From assembly GCA_014706295.1 (NCBI GenBank), contig JACSVZ010000014.1, forward strand, positions 73,318,435 to 73,382,434: DNA of 64,000 nt, read 5' to 3'. Shown piece by piece: positions 51,996 to 62,909 of this stretch (positions within the stretch are counted from its first letter, which is position 1; each line of letters starts with the position of its first letter). This stretch comes from Lycocorax pyrrhopterus obiensis (lineage: Eukaryota; Chordata; Aves; Passeriformes; Paradisaeidae). The notes under the pieces were generated by a model. That model did no database searches, was not told the DNA's origin, and worked only from the letters and a program-made list of their open reading frames with translations. Both the position numbers and the translations under genes were made by a program.

Positions 51996-54492
51996 TTTTC
52001 TGCTTCTCCTAACACCTTATTGTGTCGGCCAGTTCTTGAACTCCATTGGAGAAGTTGATTTTAGCCCCTCTGTCTTCTTCCTATCTGACAGCTAAAGTTA
52101 CCTGCTGCATTATTGAATATTTTTCCAGCTTAACTGCAAGACAAATAAGGATTCTGTCTTCCTGAAAATTCAGTGTGAGCATCTATTTAAGGTGCATTTA
52201 AAATGCTGAATTTTGAGTTGATACAAGGCTGAGGCAACAGGCAGAAATGTCCAAGTCTTCAACGTGCAAACATTGTATTTTTACCTTCACAAACAAGATC
52301 TGAGTGACCAGTTCAAGGTCTGTGGGCACTGATTTTGATTTAGCACCAGTATTTTGAGTCCATTAAGTTTAGGGGTGTTTGTGCTGCAAGAGAAGGGCAA
52401 GAAGAAGTTTCCGAGAAGTCAGGGAGAGAGGGGTGCCTGGTGTAAGAAATGGAAGCCCACAGAGGTTCCTCCCTAAGCTATGGACATTTCAGCAACTCCT
52501 AACAAAAAAATGAGTAGAAAATTAAAGTAAAACTAGTTCAGAGACTAAATGTCAGGTGTTCCTGTAAGTGACAAGGCAAGCGGTGAATAAACACATGGCA
52601 CAAAGTTTCTGCTGCTTGAGTTTGTGTCTTTCAGAATCTGATGCTCAATAATGTGTGTGAGGACTTTAAAACTGCTCCCACTGTAGAGAAAAACTGAGAG
52701 TATTTAACATATTTTCAGTTGGACAGAATTTCTTTGTTGTCTTGAGACATCTTGGTGGAACCTTTTTGTGGACAAACACAATATTGGTAGTGGAGAGGGA
52801 GAAGTTCAGTCACTGACACAAAATGAGAATATTTAAGTTTGTAATGGTAAAAATTTTGTGGTAAACCAAACCATAGGGACTACTTGAAATCTGCTTGTCA
52901 ATGATTGCAGTTCCACCTGAGTTTAAGCAGAATACATAGATACATGAATATTTACAGTATATAAGCCTTGTAAGCTTGGAAGGAGCAAGTTTTTTATTAC
53001 TATTTTTTATCACTATTACAAAGTATTCGTAGGGTTGTTCTGCTCTTAAGACATGGCTGAATTGAGAGACACTTCAGATTTCTCTTCTGTGAGTTGCACA
53101 GCTGTAAATGAAGTTGAGTTCCGTTTGCTGGAGGAGACGAGTCAAACCCAGGGTCCTCACTGGAGTGCCTGCACTCGGTTGACCTTTCTGGAAATGGTTG
53201 AAATTCTAATTTCCTGACACTCCTACTGTTTCACGAGGGCTTTGCCACAGGCACAGCCCTTTCTCTTTCTTATCAGAGGTTCTCACCATCAGACAGTGCA
53301 CAAAAGAGCCTCCCTCTTCTACAGCACATCCCTTCAAGTATCTTTTTATTAATCTTTTCACAATTGTTATTGAACTTTCTTCTCCAGTTTGTAAACCCTC
53401 TGTACTTTAAATTGCTTTCTAGCACTACTTTAGTGTGTGTTTATGTAGGTTACATTATTTCAGCTTTCATCTGATTCCAGGATGTGAAAGGTTTCATTAA
53501 TTTATTGATGTAAGATCATAGGAAAAATTCCAGTAGTAATTATTGGTAAAATAATTGCAGTTTCTCTGCTATCTATTGCTACTCTAAATCAGTCTTTTTA
53601 GTCTGTGTGCTCAGTCAATGCATACTTTTCTCTCTTCATTTTCTTCTGGAGCTGTAGGTACTGCCGCTTGCCAAAGCCATCCTCTTCATCTTCTGTTTAG
53701 TCAGATGTTTGTGCCTTTTTCCTGTAGATTTGCCACTCATCTTTTTAGATTTCTAGGTTATTGCCACACTTTGGGGTGGGATCAGCAGAGAATTAAATGT
53801 TTTTGCTGTCAGTACCACTCATTTATCTGGGGGACTGGCCTTGTCTGTGGGCTGTGAGGCAGCTCAGGAGTAGCCAAGAGCCCCCAGAACCTCACAAGGT
53901 GTGGATGGTGTGACAGATTTGTGTATAAATTTAGGCGTGAGAGAGGAGATCCAGAGTGTGAGCAGGGAGGGGTGACAGGACTGCAGCACTGAATTGACAT
54001 GGTGACTGAAGCCAGCAAAATTCTAAATATTTGCATCATGAACTGGGAATCTGTGCCCCCACAGGTTAAATTTTGTGTTGCTTTTTACTGTATTATGAAA
54101 AAGTGAATGAAAATTATTCATTAATTATTTTGCTCTTCCTTACCTCTGAACTCTCCCAAGAACACTTTTGTTTTCTATTCCAAGGTTCCCATCTTTCCCC
54201 CTTTTGCAGTGGAAAGTACAGATGTCTGATTATGGTTTATTCTTCACTATTAATGCATTAACTTGTTTATATTCTGCACTTACAGCTTCTGAAACAAAGT
54301 GTTAAATAATTTATCCTGATAGATGGATTGGCTGAGAAAGTCTAAATTTATGTAATACTGCTAAACATTGTGGAACAATGTCCTGAGCTCTCCATGGGGG
54401 TGTTTAGGCTGGGTGAGTGTGAGCATGGCAGTGACACAGGGTGGCATTTACAAGATGAGTGTTTCAGCAGTGTTTGCCTTTTTTCCCTGCAG

Positions 54493-54552
54493 CCTTTCAT
54501 GTCCCCTCGGTACCCTGGAGGTCCAAGGCCACCTCTCAGAATACCCAACCAG
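54493..54552 (+). CDS. SSBP2: SSBP2 coding exon b (20 codons)
   Basis: The acceptor is TTTTTTCCCTGCAG (AG at 54491-54492) and the donor GTAAGG starts at 54553. 60 bp, phase 0 at both ends. It encodes [20 protein letters not shown], about residues 125-144. The exon joins directly to GFFQ of the previous exon, giving [10 protein letters not shown] as in SSBP2. The Arg residues among the prolines are typical of the family. It is in-frame skippable. The leucine in PPLRIPNQ (PPIRMGNQ in SSBP3 as I recall) supports SSBP2. Confidence 0.97.
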
Positions 54553-56235
54553 GTAAGGCTTTACTCCTGATGCTCTGCAGGGCCCAGGGTGGGCATTTCC
54601 TCCTTGTGTGACTCAGTTCTGTGTAAAGTGCTTCAGTCACTGCCCGTCTCTGTTGGACATAGAGATTGTATTTATTTCACAGTAAATATGGGGATTATTG
54701 GTGAGACACAGATCTCATGAAGTGCTCTGTGGCTCCTACAGACACTCTGAGGACTTTATAAAAAGCAATGAGTTCCCAGTTTTGTCTCATCTCCATCGAA
54801 GGATGTGCAATGCCAGTGAGACGCAGATGAGTAATGAGCTGCTGTTCGTCAGCAGGGACCTTTTTTGGCCCATCTGTGAGAAAAGGGTTCTGGAAGTCGA
54901 GAACATTTGTGTTTTTAAGTTCTCCATAGTGCAGATAGAGGAGGAGAAAGAGTCGTCAGCAGATGAAAAGTTAAAGACAAGCAGACAGAAAAACATCAGT
55001 GGAGCTCTGAGAGGAAAACTAGGTCAGTTACAATATTGGGAAAGGTTGAAAGGATAAATGGGAGAGGTGGTTTGGTCCAGCTTTGGCTTCCAGGACTGCC
55101 TTCCTATTGTCACACTATTCCCCAGACTCCTTTCTGGCTATTTTTTATATCTGTGTAACACAGTTTCAACAAATTTGTCTTCACTTCTGACACTGTATCA
55201 CCAGAAGGTATGAAATCTAAATTTCAGTGAGCTGGATGTATCAGGAGGCAAGACTTCTCCATGTGTTGCTCTACCTGGTGATGTTTGGAATCAGGTTAAG
55301 TTACCTGTACCAAGGCTACTTTCTCACCAGGGCAGGGGGTGACTTAAATAAACTTGGCTAAGTGATCATCTGTGCAGTGCCATTAGTGCTGTACTTACTG
55401 TTTGATAACATTTTACTGCTGTCACTCAGTGCATTCCTGGCTTTTGGACTTCCCAATACTATCTTAGCCAGAGGTGTCTGAGCCCCTGAGCCAAGTGTTT
55501 GGGTTTCACACGCTGTGTGCCTGAGCAGGGTGAATCCCGGCAGGTGGGAGCTGGATGTGGTGGCTGGAAGCACTGCCAGCCTGCAGGTTTGGTCTCAGGA
55601 GTGTTTTTTTCTGCACACTGTGATATTTTCAGTCCAGAGTGGAGGCTAATCACATAATCCCAGCAAATTGCAGCTCTTGCTTCATTCACATTATGCCGCG
55701 TTCAGGCATTGCTGTTTTAGCAGCACTGTCATTGCTCAAGTTACGGCGTGGATGGGCAGTGTGTGGAAGCAATAAACTCCTGTCATGCAGCTTTTAAGGC
55801 CCAAATTTTGGTTAGGTGGTAGTTTGGTCCTGGCATAGTGGAAGGTGTCCCTGCCCATGGCAGAGGGGTGGAATGAGCTGAACTTTAAGGTCCCTTCCAA
55901 CGCAAACCATTCTGAGATTCTGCTCGCTCAGGATGCATTTTTACTGAAAACGTGGTGGTGCTTTGAAATGCAAAATAGCACCTCGTGGATCAGCTACAAA
56001 GACCCATTCATAAAAACATTTTTCTACTTGACCCAGCTACAGGTAAAATCCTGTAGAAATCCTTTAAACCTAATTCAGTAAACCCAGAGGGCAGATTAAT
56101 GTGGGGATTTAAAAGCACGTTAACTTTTGACTCAGAGGAAACATCCAGGAATTAGGAATGAAATATGTGTGTTGTGTCTTTTAACATGAATTTCAAGACA
56201 TTCTGTGGTTTTATGCTGTGTTTTCCCTGCCTCAG
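54553..56235 (+). other. SSBP2: SSBP2 intron b-c (1.7 kb)
   Basis: GT-AG intron. The only recognised content is the CR1 tail at 55829-55922. A 119-codon frame at 54698-55057 has no supporting feature and is taken as chance. Confidence 0.9.
55829..55922 (+). mobile_element. CR1 LINE, about 94-bp 3' tail, sense orientation
   Basis: CCTGGCATAGTGGAAGGTGT, CCCTGCCCATGGCAGAGGGG, CTTTAAGGTCCCTTCCAACG and CAAACCATTCTGAGATTCTG: the last bases of CR1 including the terminal repeat. An extreme 5' truncation, lying 313 bp before SSBP2 exon c. Confidence 0.92.
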
Positions 56236-56302
56236 GCCCTCGGAGGTGTCCCGGGGAGTCAGCCCCTCCTGCCCAGTGGGATGGACCCTACACGGCAGCA
56301 GG
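56236..56302 (+). CDS. SSBP2: SSBP2 coding exon c (22 codons + 1 nt)
   Basis: The acceptor is TTTTCCCTGCCTCAG (AG at 56234-56235) and the strong donor GTGAGT starts at 56303. 67 bp, entering in phase 0 and leaving in phase 1: the last G joins GT of the next exon to make Gly. It encodes [20 protein letters not shown] then QQ, about residues 145-166. [15 protein letters not shown] is the SSBP2 form (SSBP3 has PPGGVPGTQPLLPNS by recollection). Skipping this exon alone would shift the frame. Confidence 0.97.
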
Positions 56303-56509
56303 GTGAGTGCGGGGCCTCTCCACGGTGCTGTCTTCACAAACTGGCACCTTTCTTCTGAGCCTCAAACCTTTCCGCAGATCCTTAAGCTTTTCTGTTGATT
56401 AGAAAGGGATGATTCATTAAAAGTAGCTGCAGAAGGTGTTTGTGTCTTGCATAATTAAATCAATTGTGTATCGCATATGTAAATAATGTATTTTGTGTTT
56501 TACTTGCAG
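56303..56509 (+). other. SSBP2: SSBP2 intron c-d (207 bp)
   Basis: The shortest intron in the window. It contains nothing recognisable. If retained, translation would continue [18 protein letters not shown] and stop at TGA 56356-56358, so retention would truncate the protein. Confidence 0.95.
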
Positions 56510-56580
56510 GTCATCCAAACATGGGTGGGCCGATGCAGAGGATGACTCCTCCAAGGGGAATGGTGCCATTAGGACCACAG
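56510..56580 (+). CDS. SSBP2: SSBP2 coding exon d (2 nt + 23 codons)
   Basis: The acceptor is TTTTACTTGCAG (AG at 56508-56509) and the donor GTATTT starts at 56581. 71 bp, entering in phase 1 and leaving in phase 0. After the shared Gly it encodes [20 protein letters not shown] then GPQ, about residues 168-190. [12 protein letters not shown] matches SSBP2; SSBP3 reads NPPRGMGPMGPGPQ as I recall. Exons c and d together are 138 bp, so they can be skipped as a pair in frame but not singly. The donor is weak past +3, like that of exon a. Read-through into the intron gives a stop after about 25 codons. Confidence 0.97.
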
Positions 56581-56883
56581 GTATTTTCCACAGATGGGTT
56601 ATTCTTAGTGACAGGCCTAGACTTAGTCTATATTCTCTGTCTTTGCAAAACTTGAAGATGCCCAGGACTTGTTTTAATAATCCCTTTTTAAAACAAACCT
56701 CCTGTTTTACAAAAAAATCAGTTCTGAGTTGCAGCTGTACAAAATCGAAATGAAAATCTGTCATTTTCATTAATATTTTGAATTAAAAGAGGAATCCCTT
56801 CACTTGCTTTTTTAGAAAAGTGTATGTTGTAATCAAAGAGTGACATTGGCAAGGGAGACCAGGAGTGGGGTAGATGTTTTTTT

Positions 56884-56961
56884 CCTCCTCCTCCTCCTCC
56901 TCCTCCTCCTGCTCCTCCTCCTCCTCCTCCTCCTCCTCCTCCTCCTCCTCCTCCTCCTCCT
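56884..56961 (+). repeat. (CCT)n polypyrimidine microsatellite
   Basis: About 26 tandem CCT units broken only by a G at 56911. With flanking T residues the + strand is pure pyrimidine from 56877 to 56910 and from 56912 to 56962. Antisense frames give long poly-Arg and sense frames give poly-Leu, both artefacts. Such mirror-symmetric polypurine/polypyrimidine DNA can form triplex (H-DNA). Confidence 0.97.
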
Positions 56962-58156
56962 TACTGATAAGAGGAAAAGATTAATACCTCTAACTTTGCC
57001 AAAAATCCCTCTCCAAATTCTTGAAGTTTTTCTTTCATCCACTGTTGATCTAAATTTTGGCGAGTGCAGGAGAGATTTTACTGTGAAGTGAGACATCCAC
57101 ATTGCCATTTGTCCTTGCTGCCCACCTGGAGCCTCTGTGTGGCTCTGTCCCAGCAGTGCTCCAAGGCAGGGCACAAACAGTGCTGGGGCACCCCTGGCAC
57201 ACAAGTCCAGGAGGCTGCTCTGTGTTTTGTCAGCACTGCCAGCGAGCAGCGTGGGTGGTGGTGTTTCACACTGGTGCTGCCAGTGTTTTGTTTCACAGTG
57301 TGCTTGTTGTGCCCACACTGTGCATTTTTGCTTCCCCATGCTAGATAATCTCTCTGGTGGCTTCTTGTTTGAATAACAACTGAGTTCTAAATGACGGAAT
57401 AGCTTTGCCTTTCAAGTCTGTTCACAACTGTCTCTACAATTTTGGGTCTTCTTGCTGGAAACCAGTTGTGCAGTTCTTCACAACAGCTGCTGTGTGTGAC
57501 CAACAAAACATTATTAAATATATTTGCTATTTTTTTCTGTAGCCCTGAAATGTATTTACCATTTTGGGGGTAGAAAAGAAGCTCTGCTATGCTGCCATAT
57601 GAGATTGAGCTGATCCTTTATGCGGCACCATTAGTCACACAGCAGGCAAATCTCATGCCGCGTTTTGAGGATAATTTTTCCATTTTTGCTGTCATTTAAG
57701 ATCCCGTGTTTTTGTAAGCTTCTTCTTTCTTGTGCTCAACATCCTAACCAACACAAAATTTAAGTCCACAAAATTTAAGTTCACAAATTACTCCATAGTT
57801 GGATCACCATCTACCTGGGCCACCAGGCTCTGCAGAGAGCATCACTGCTCTGAAAGAACATCTGTATGGGTGGCCCTAATGGCAGTGCTGTTATTTGAGG
57901 GCAAAGGAATTAATCTTCTTAGGATTAGCAGTAATTACAGTTGGAAGTGAGATTGTCAGGTGAGACAGATTGTTCTGCTTGTGTTCCACTGAAAAAAAAT
58001 AGGTGTAACTTGTTTTTTTGGGTAAGTAGTGCAGTCAAACTTTGGTCATAATATCAGGAGATAAATTCAGATTTTATGGGCCTTGGGAAATTAATTTGTT
58101 AGCATTGCTATGACATTAATTGCCATATTAAATACTCTTCATTTTGATTATTACAG

Positions 58157-58241
58157 AGCTGGGATAGTGGAAGGTGTCCCTGCCCAGGAGTGCGGGGGTG
58201 ACACTGGATGGGCTTTAAAGCCCCATCTTGGGATTCTGTGA
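58157..58241 (+). mobile_element. CR1 LINE, about 85-bp 3' tail, sense orientation
   Basis: AGCTGGGATAGTGGAAGGTG, TCCCTGCCCAGGAGTGCGGG, TGGGCTTTAAAGCCCC and TTGGGATTCTGTGATTT. Same CR1 end as the fragment at 55829, starting at nearly the same point of the element, though with the CCCTTCCAACC stretch degraded. Confidence 0.85.
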
Positions 58242-58696
58242 TTTATTAGAATTGAATAATGGAAAGAGAAATGTAATGGTACATTAGAAAAGTTATATCA
58301 TATGGTTTAATTTTATACAAACACAATGAAATCTAATTAGAAATAATGCGGTTTGATGTCTCAGAATCTTAGTCAGGGTTTCTGATTTTGAATAGCCTTG
58401 GTCTAAAAGTTGAGTTCATTATAAAAAGTGACCCTTGCTGGCCATGCACTTGAGCTCAATATGTGTAAATTATATAATTCCTCCTGAAACCATTTTAACC
58501 ATTCTTAGCCTATTTCTGTTGTTTGTAGTTGTTTCTCCTCGGGGTTAATGATCCCGTTTTCTTAAGTCACCAGTCAGGGAATCCTGAAAGCATGAGTGGC
58601 ATGGCCTGTCCTGGCAGCAGTTGCACAGGGATGTCATTAACCTGCTGTCCTTTCTTTCCCCCTCCTCTTTGGTTTTGTTTTTTTGTTTTGTGGTAG

Positions 58697-58720
58697 TCTG
58701 ACCCTTGGTTGTCGTTGCAG
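58697..58720 (+). promoter_or_regulatory. SSBP2: Candidate alternative 24-nt 5' extension of SSBP2 exon e
   Basis: An AG at 58695-58696 (TTGTGGTAG) lies 24 nt before the main acceptor and follows a long T/C-rich stretch (about 58648-58693). Use of it would add TCTGACCCTTGGTTGTCGTT GCAG, eight sense codons reading SDPWLSLQ, in frame with NYGG. The main acceptor GTCGTTGCAG has a weaker pyrimidine tract of its own. Seen: the AG, the tract and the open frame. Inferred: that it is used. Confidence 0.45.
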
Positions 58721-58788
58721 AACTATGGAGGTGCCATGAGACCCCCTCTGAACGCTTTAGGTGGCCCGGGGATGCCTGGGATGAACAT
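58721..58788 (+). CDS. SSBP2: SSBP2 coding exon e (22 codons + 2 nt)
   Basis: The acceptor is GTCGTTGCAG (AG at 58719-58720) and the donor GTAAGC starts at 58789. 68 bp, entering in phase 0 and leaving in phase 2: AT joins G of the next exon to make Met. It encodes [20 protein letters not shown] then MN, about residues 191-212. This Met/Gly/Pro-rich stretch is distinctive of SSBP2. The in-frame TAA in GTAAGC belongs to the intron, not the exon. Exons e and f together are 117 bp and can only be skipped as a pair without a frameshift. A possible upstream acceptor at 58696 is listed separately. Confidence 0.97.
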
Positions 58789-61700
58789 GTAAGCACAACA
58801 TAAATCCTGCTGTACTTAAAAAATTACTGCATTGCAGAAGGAACAGTTGGTATAGATAAGGCAGGGAGAACATGCTTTGATGACCAATACATGCAATTTT
58901 AAGCAGTGAACTGACAGTCTTACAGGAGCCTTGGCTGTACAAATACTCAGTTTCTTTCACAGATCAAACTTCGAATACTGGGAATATTTTGTCTATATAA
59001 TCACTGATATATATGCATTTAAAAATGACACTATTTATATTTCTACTTACTAAATATCTTGTGAGGAATGATTCTTCTCTGCAAAATAAATCAGTACTTA
59101 ATTGAAGCAAAATAGCCTTTGTCTAGAACTATTTATAAGAAAAAGAAAGACCCATTTGATTTGAAAGTCTTCCTCAACTGCAGTTTTTATTTCCTGAACT
59201 ACATTTATTTCCAGTCTAAACAGATAGAAGAGCTTTACAGATATGAGAGTATTTTTGTCAGTGGTTCTGTGTATTTCTGGGACTGGATCATCACCTGGTA
59301 AAACTGGATATAATCTGAGTTCAGATTTATTTCAGACATGGATTTAGCCATGGCAGGGTGTTGTGCCTTGTATCCCTGAGGACAACCCCCTTTTTAAGTG
59401 TGTAGAAATACTTCAGATGTAACATTAAGAAAACAGTAAAGATTTCTATACACTTTTCTCATTATATCATAGATATCCATTTTTACTCTAGTTTTTATTG
59501 AAAATGCAAATAAGAAATGATAATTTTCGTTTCAAGTAAAAAGTTGCCACCCTGAAAAATTCAAAGGGTACAGAAATAGATAATGTAATTTTAAAAATGT
59601 ACCATACCTCTAATTTATTTGGATTTCCAGACATACACTGAATTCTTGAAGCAAATAAATTAAAATCTGAAGTTGTATGTTGCCCTATCATAGACATCAC
59701 ATATGGGGATTCAAGACAATTCCAGGGGCTTTCCTGAGGGTAGGCATTTATGTTTTTCAATTAAATTGATGTGGAAAAAATATTTAGACATTTGAAATTC
59801 AGTGTGAGTCAAGTATAAGGACTGTCGAAGCTTTCCTCAGCAGAAGACTGAATTATAAAGAAAAGGAAATTCACTTTCCAGAAGTAAAATTGAGGGACAG
59901 GTAAGATAGTTTGAAACTATTTATTGACATAAATGAGAGTTCGCACAGGAAAAATAAGAAAAGAGTTTCCTTGATGACAAAAAGATTTCCTGGCCTACCA
60001 GAAAGACAGAAGATGGATTGAAATACTAATATTGCTGCTTTTTATAAGCATATTTTACCAAAGGGGTTGCTCTGAGTTGGGATTCTTTTAATTGTGTTTT
60101 CTGGACCTGAGGGTGTTTTCTTACTGTGAATTTACTGCTGTCACTGAAATGTTAGTGAGGCCCCATTTCTGTCCAGGATCAGACTCAGGGTTGGCCAGGG
60201 GGCAGTGGCAGAGGACGGACCCAAATGTGCTCTCTGTGTTACACCTCACCCTTTATCTCAGTGCAGGAGGCAGCAGTGGGGTCATCTGGGGAAATCACAT
60301 TTCAGCTGCACATGAGGATGTCTTTACATACCTGAGTGTTTTCTTCACATGATGATTTTCCAGTGTTCTGTTCTTTTTTTTCTTGGATTTTTGGCAGTGT
60401 TAAATACAAAAATGTGTGCTCCACAGAAACAGCTGCCATTTGAAATCTAGCTTTTCCTCCTTGGAAGGTGTGAAAGGAAGCTGCTTTGGTTAAGAGCAGA
60501 CTATCTGCCAAATAAAATGTTACCATTTTTCTGGGTGAGAGAGTGTTCTTTATGGTCTGAAATGGCAGCCTGAGGGCTCATGAGGCAGCATTTCAGTCCG
60601 TGTAATCCACAAATGTAGCACTGCTGGGTAATTCCTTGCTTTGTCATCAGTAACACCATCAGCTTTCTGTTGGACACAGCTGATGCACAACCCGTATTCT
60701 TCCACAGAATAACTCAATTTTAGCTGTAAGTTTTTCAGTTGGAACGTGACGTAGCCGTTTTTAGGAAGATTTCATGTCTCTGCCAGTTTTTGGAACAAAA
60801 AGGCAGATTTCAGGGAGCAGTGTTACATTTCGCTGGTGATTTTTAACACCCTGTGTGACCTGCAGTGCTGTCTCAAGCACTAAGAATATCTCAGTCATGC
60901 CTCAGAATTTAAAAGAAAAAGGTGTGATTTTGTCTTTTAACTTCAATTCACAAACTTGAGTCTAGATGTTTCATTTCCTGATGGAATATATTCACCTCTT
61001 GGGAAACTAAAATTTCAGACTTTTATTTTTTCAAGGCAGGTTTGCCACTAACAGGACAAACTCTAAAAAATAGGTGCAGGCCAGCTGAAATTGGTCATAC
61101 TTACAGATACTTCATTCATTATTTTGGAATTGTTACTTGTGTGGTAATGTTTTATGACCCTATTGGTCCTTCCAAAATAAAACATTTAGTGAAAGGCAAA
61201 AGACCTGCTTGCATTGAATTGAAAAAAAAATGCAGTTTGCAGGTTTTTATGTGTGTTTTATGAGCATTTGGCTCCACAAAATCCTTGTGGCTTTCCAGCA
61301 GATTCTGCTGCAGGGATTTCTAAGTCTATACTGAAAGCTGTCCAATAAATTTGAAAATTCCAACAGCTTTTTAGATGAAAGGTGAGTTCCCATGTCTCAG
61401 TGTAAATTTCTGAGTTTCCGTATTCCTGTGGCTTGACCCAGTCATGTCTCTGAGTCAGTACGTGTTGCAGAAATGACTGCAAGCATTTGGGGTGAAAACA
61501 GACTTTTAAGTGTTGTTACAAATATTCCTGATTTTTGTGAAAGAGAGGATCCAATAAACCCATGAAAAATAAGAAAAAGAGCAACAGGGGAAAAAACCCA
61601 GTTAATATTTCACCATGTGATCATCAGCAGAGGAGAAATTGCTGAATATTTGACCTGAGGAGCATTTCCTTGCTCAGTCTTTCATTGAATGAGGCAGAAA

Positions 61701-62860
61701 AGACCATACGAACATTCTTGATTTCCAGCATTCCAACAATAATGGCAGCGGAAATAAGTAAATTTTCTCTTGATTTGTTTTTGGGAGAATTCCTTTATAG
61801 TTTCATCAACAACGTAATAAAAAAAATAAGGTTCAATATTAAATGCCTCAGGCAATGTGTGCACTTAATAGTTTTTATTTCTGCAAGACTTAGAAAACCT
61901 TCAGAACTCATTAATAAAGGGTGATTCTTTCTCTCTGTTTAAGTCTCTCTCCCATGCCTGGTGAGCTGCAGTGGTTAATGTTGCTTTTCTACAGCTAATG
62001 AGGCCAAAATGCCATTTTAAATGTGAAAGTTTTGTCATCTGCTCTGCCTCTCCGTTGTCAGGGCCTTCAAAAAGTGATGTAGTCTTGTTTATAAACAACC
62101 AGGAGCTCTTAGTGCTCCCAGAAATAATTATGGGTTTGAGACATTGTGACTGTAAACAGGGAGATTTTGCCTCTGCTGTGTCTGAGTTCCCTCTGGATTG
62201 TTAAGAGATGAAGCCTCATCCCCAAACTATTTTTCTGGTCTTAGCTGAGAGTGAGAAACTTAAAATAACAGCAAAAGTTGTGAGAAAAACCCTCTGAGGG
62301 TTTTCTGGGCTTAACACATGAAATTTATTATGATGGCTGTTGTTATCACCACCACCATCATCATGGTCATCATCATCATCATCTTCATCATCATATAGGA
62401 ATCATAGCAACATATTTTATATGGCTTGTTCTTTTATAAATTAGGTGTTCCCATAACATTTTTTAGCTAATTGCACAAGTTTTACTAATGAAACCCGACT
62501 ATATTGCAGTATTCTAGATCCACGGTAAATGCATTAATCCTCAGTACTTCAGGCATGGGCTTAATTATGTGAGCAAGATTACTGGTTTTATGACTGAACA
62601 TTTATTTATTTTATGACTTAAATTTATTTTCTGAGTCGTAAATAAATTAATCAACTCACCAAATTATGAAATAGCAGTGCAACAACAAGAATTCTGCTCT
62701 TGCATTTTAACTTGGGGTAGTTACGGTTTGTAAACACATTTTGGTTTGAGAAAAGCCACTTCCTTCCTTCCTCTGGAAACAGGTTATTCAGATTCTTTTC
62801 CTCAGAGCTGGTCAGAGGACGGGGATAGTTCTGTGTCTCATCATTCATCTTCTGTTTCAG
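58789..62860 (+). other. SSBP2: SSBP2 intron e-f (4.1 kb)
   Basis: GT-AG intron, AT-rich. The only recognised content is the CAT repeat at 62348-62394. Short chance frames only. Confidence 0.9.
62348..62394. repeat. (CAT)n/(CAC)n trinucleotide repeat
   Basis: Imperfect CAC and CAT units (CACCACCACCATCATCATGG, then TCATCATCATCATCATCTTC and further CAT). Similar in type to the repeat at 37210. Confidence 0.9.
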
Positions 62861-62909
62861 GGGTCCTGGGGGTGGCAGACCTTGGCCAAACCCAACCAAT
62901 GCCAATTCA
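62861..62909 (+). CDS. SSBP2: SSBP2 coding exon f (1 nt + 16 codons)
   Basis: The acceptor is CATCTTCTGTTTCAG (AG at 62859-62860) and the strong donor GTAAGT starts at 62910. 49 bp. The first G completes Met with AT of exon e. The exon then reads [16 protein letters not shown], about residues 214-229, and leaves in phase 0. GRPWPNP is one of the most conserved stretches of the whole SSBP family, and PTNANS is the SSBP2 form (PNSANS in SSBP3 as I recall). The last codon TCA is directly followed by the donor GT. Confidence 0.97.

Larger units (their letters stand above)
42314..54492 (+). other. SSBP2: SSBP2 intron a-b (12.2 kb)
   Basis: GT-AG intron. It contains the inverted repeat at 47019-47106 with neighbouring AT-rich sequence to about 47220, a CR1 fragment at 46201-46320, an (ACTAAT)n stretch at about 50051-50070 and a T/G-rich tract at 51700-51995. 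SSBP3 and SSBP4 carry an additional small exon at this point of the protein (recalled, beginning GPPGSQ). I looked for an equivalent here and did not see one, but a diverged copy could be missed by eye. Confidence 0.85.
56581..58720 (+). other. SSBP2: SSBP2 intron d-e (2.1 kb)
   Basis: GT-AG intron. It holds the (CCT)n tract at 56884-56961, a GC-richer stretch of no recognised identity at about 57110-57310, a 16-bp repeat (ACAAAATTTAAGT twice near 57753-57780) and a CR1 tail at 58157-58241. Its 3' end has two candidate acceptors, at 58696 and 58720. Confidence 0.9.

Noticed and set aside
51646..52095. 149-codon frame resembling a multi-pass membrane protein
   Set aside because: Its Phe/Leu/Gly/Cys/Trp content follows from T/G-rich low-complexity DNA, and a second overlapping frame is open too.
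56833..57339. 168-codon minus-strand frame with a long poly-Arg run
   Set aside because: The Arg run is the antisense of the (CCT)n microsatellite inside an SSBP2 intron; the remainder shows no recognisable protein.
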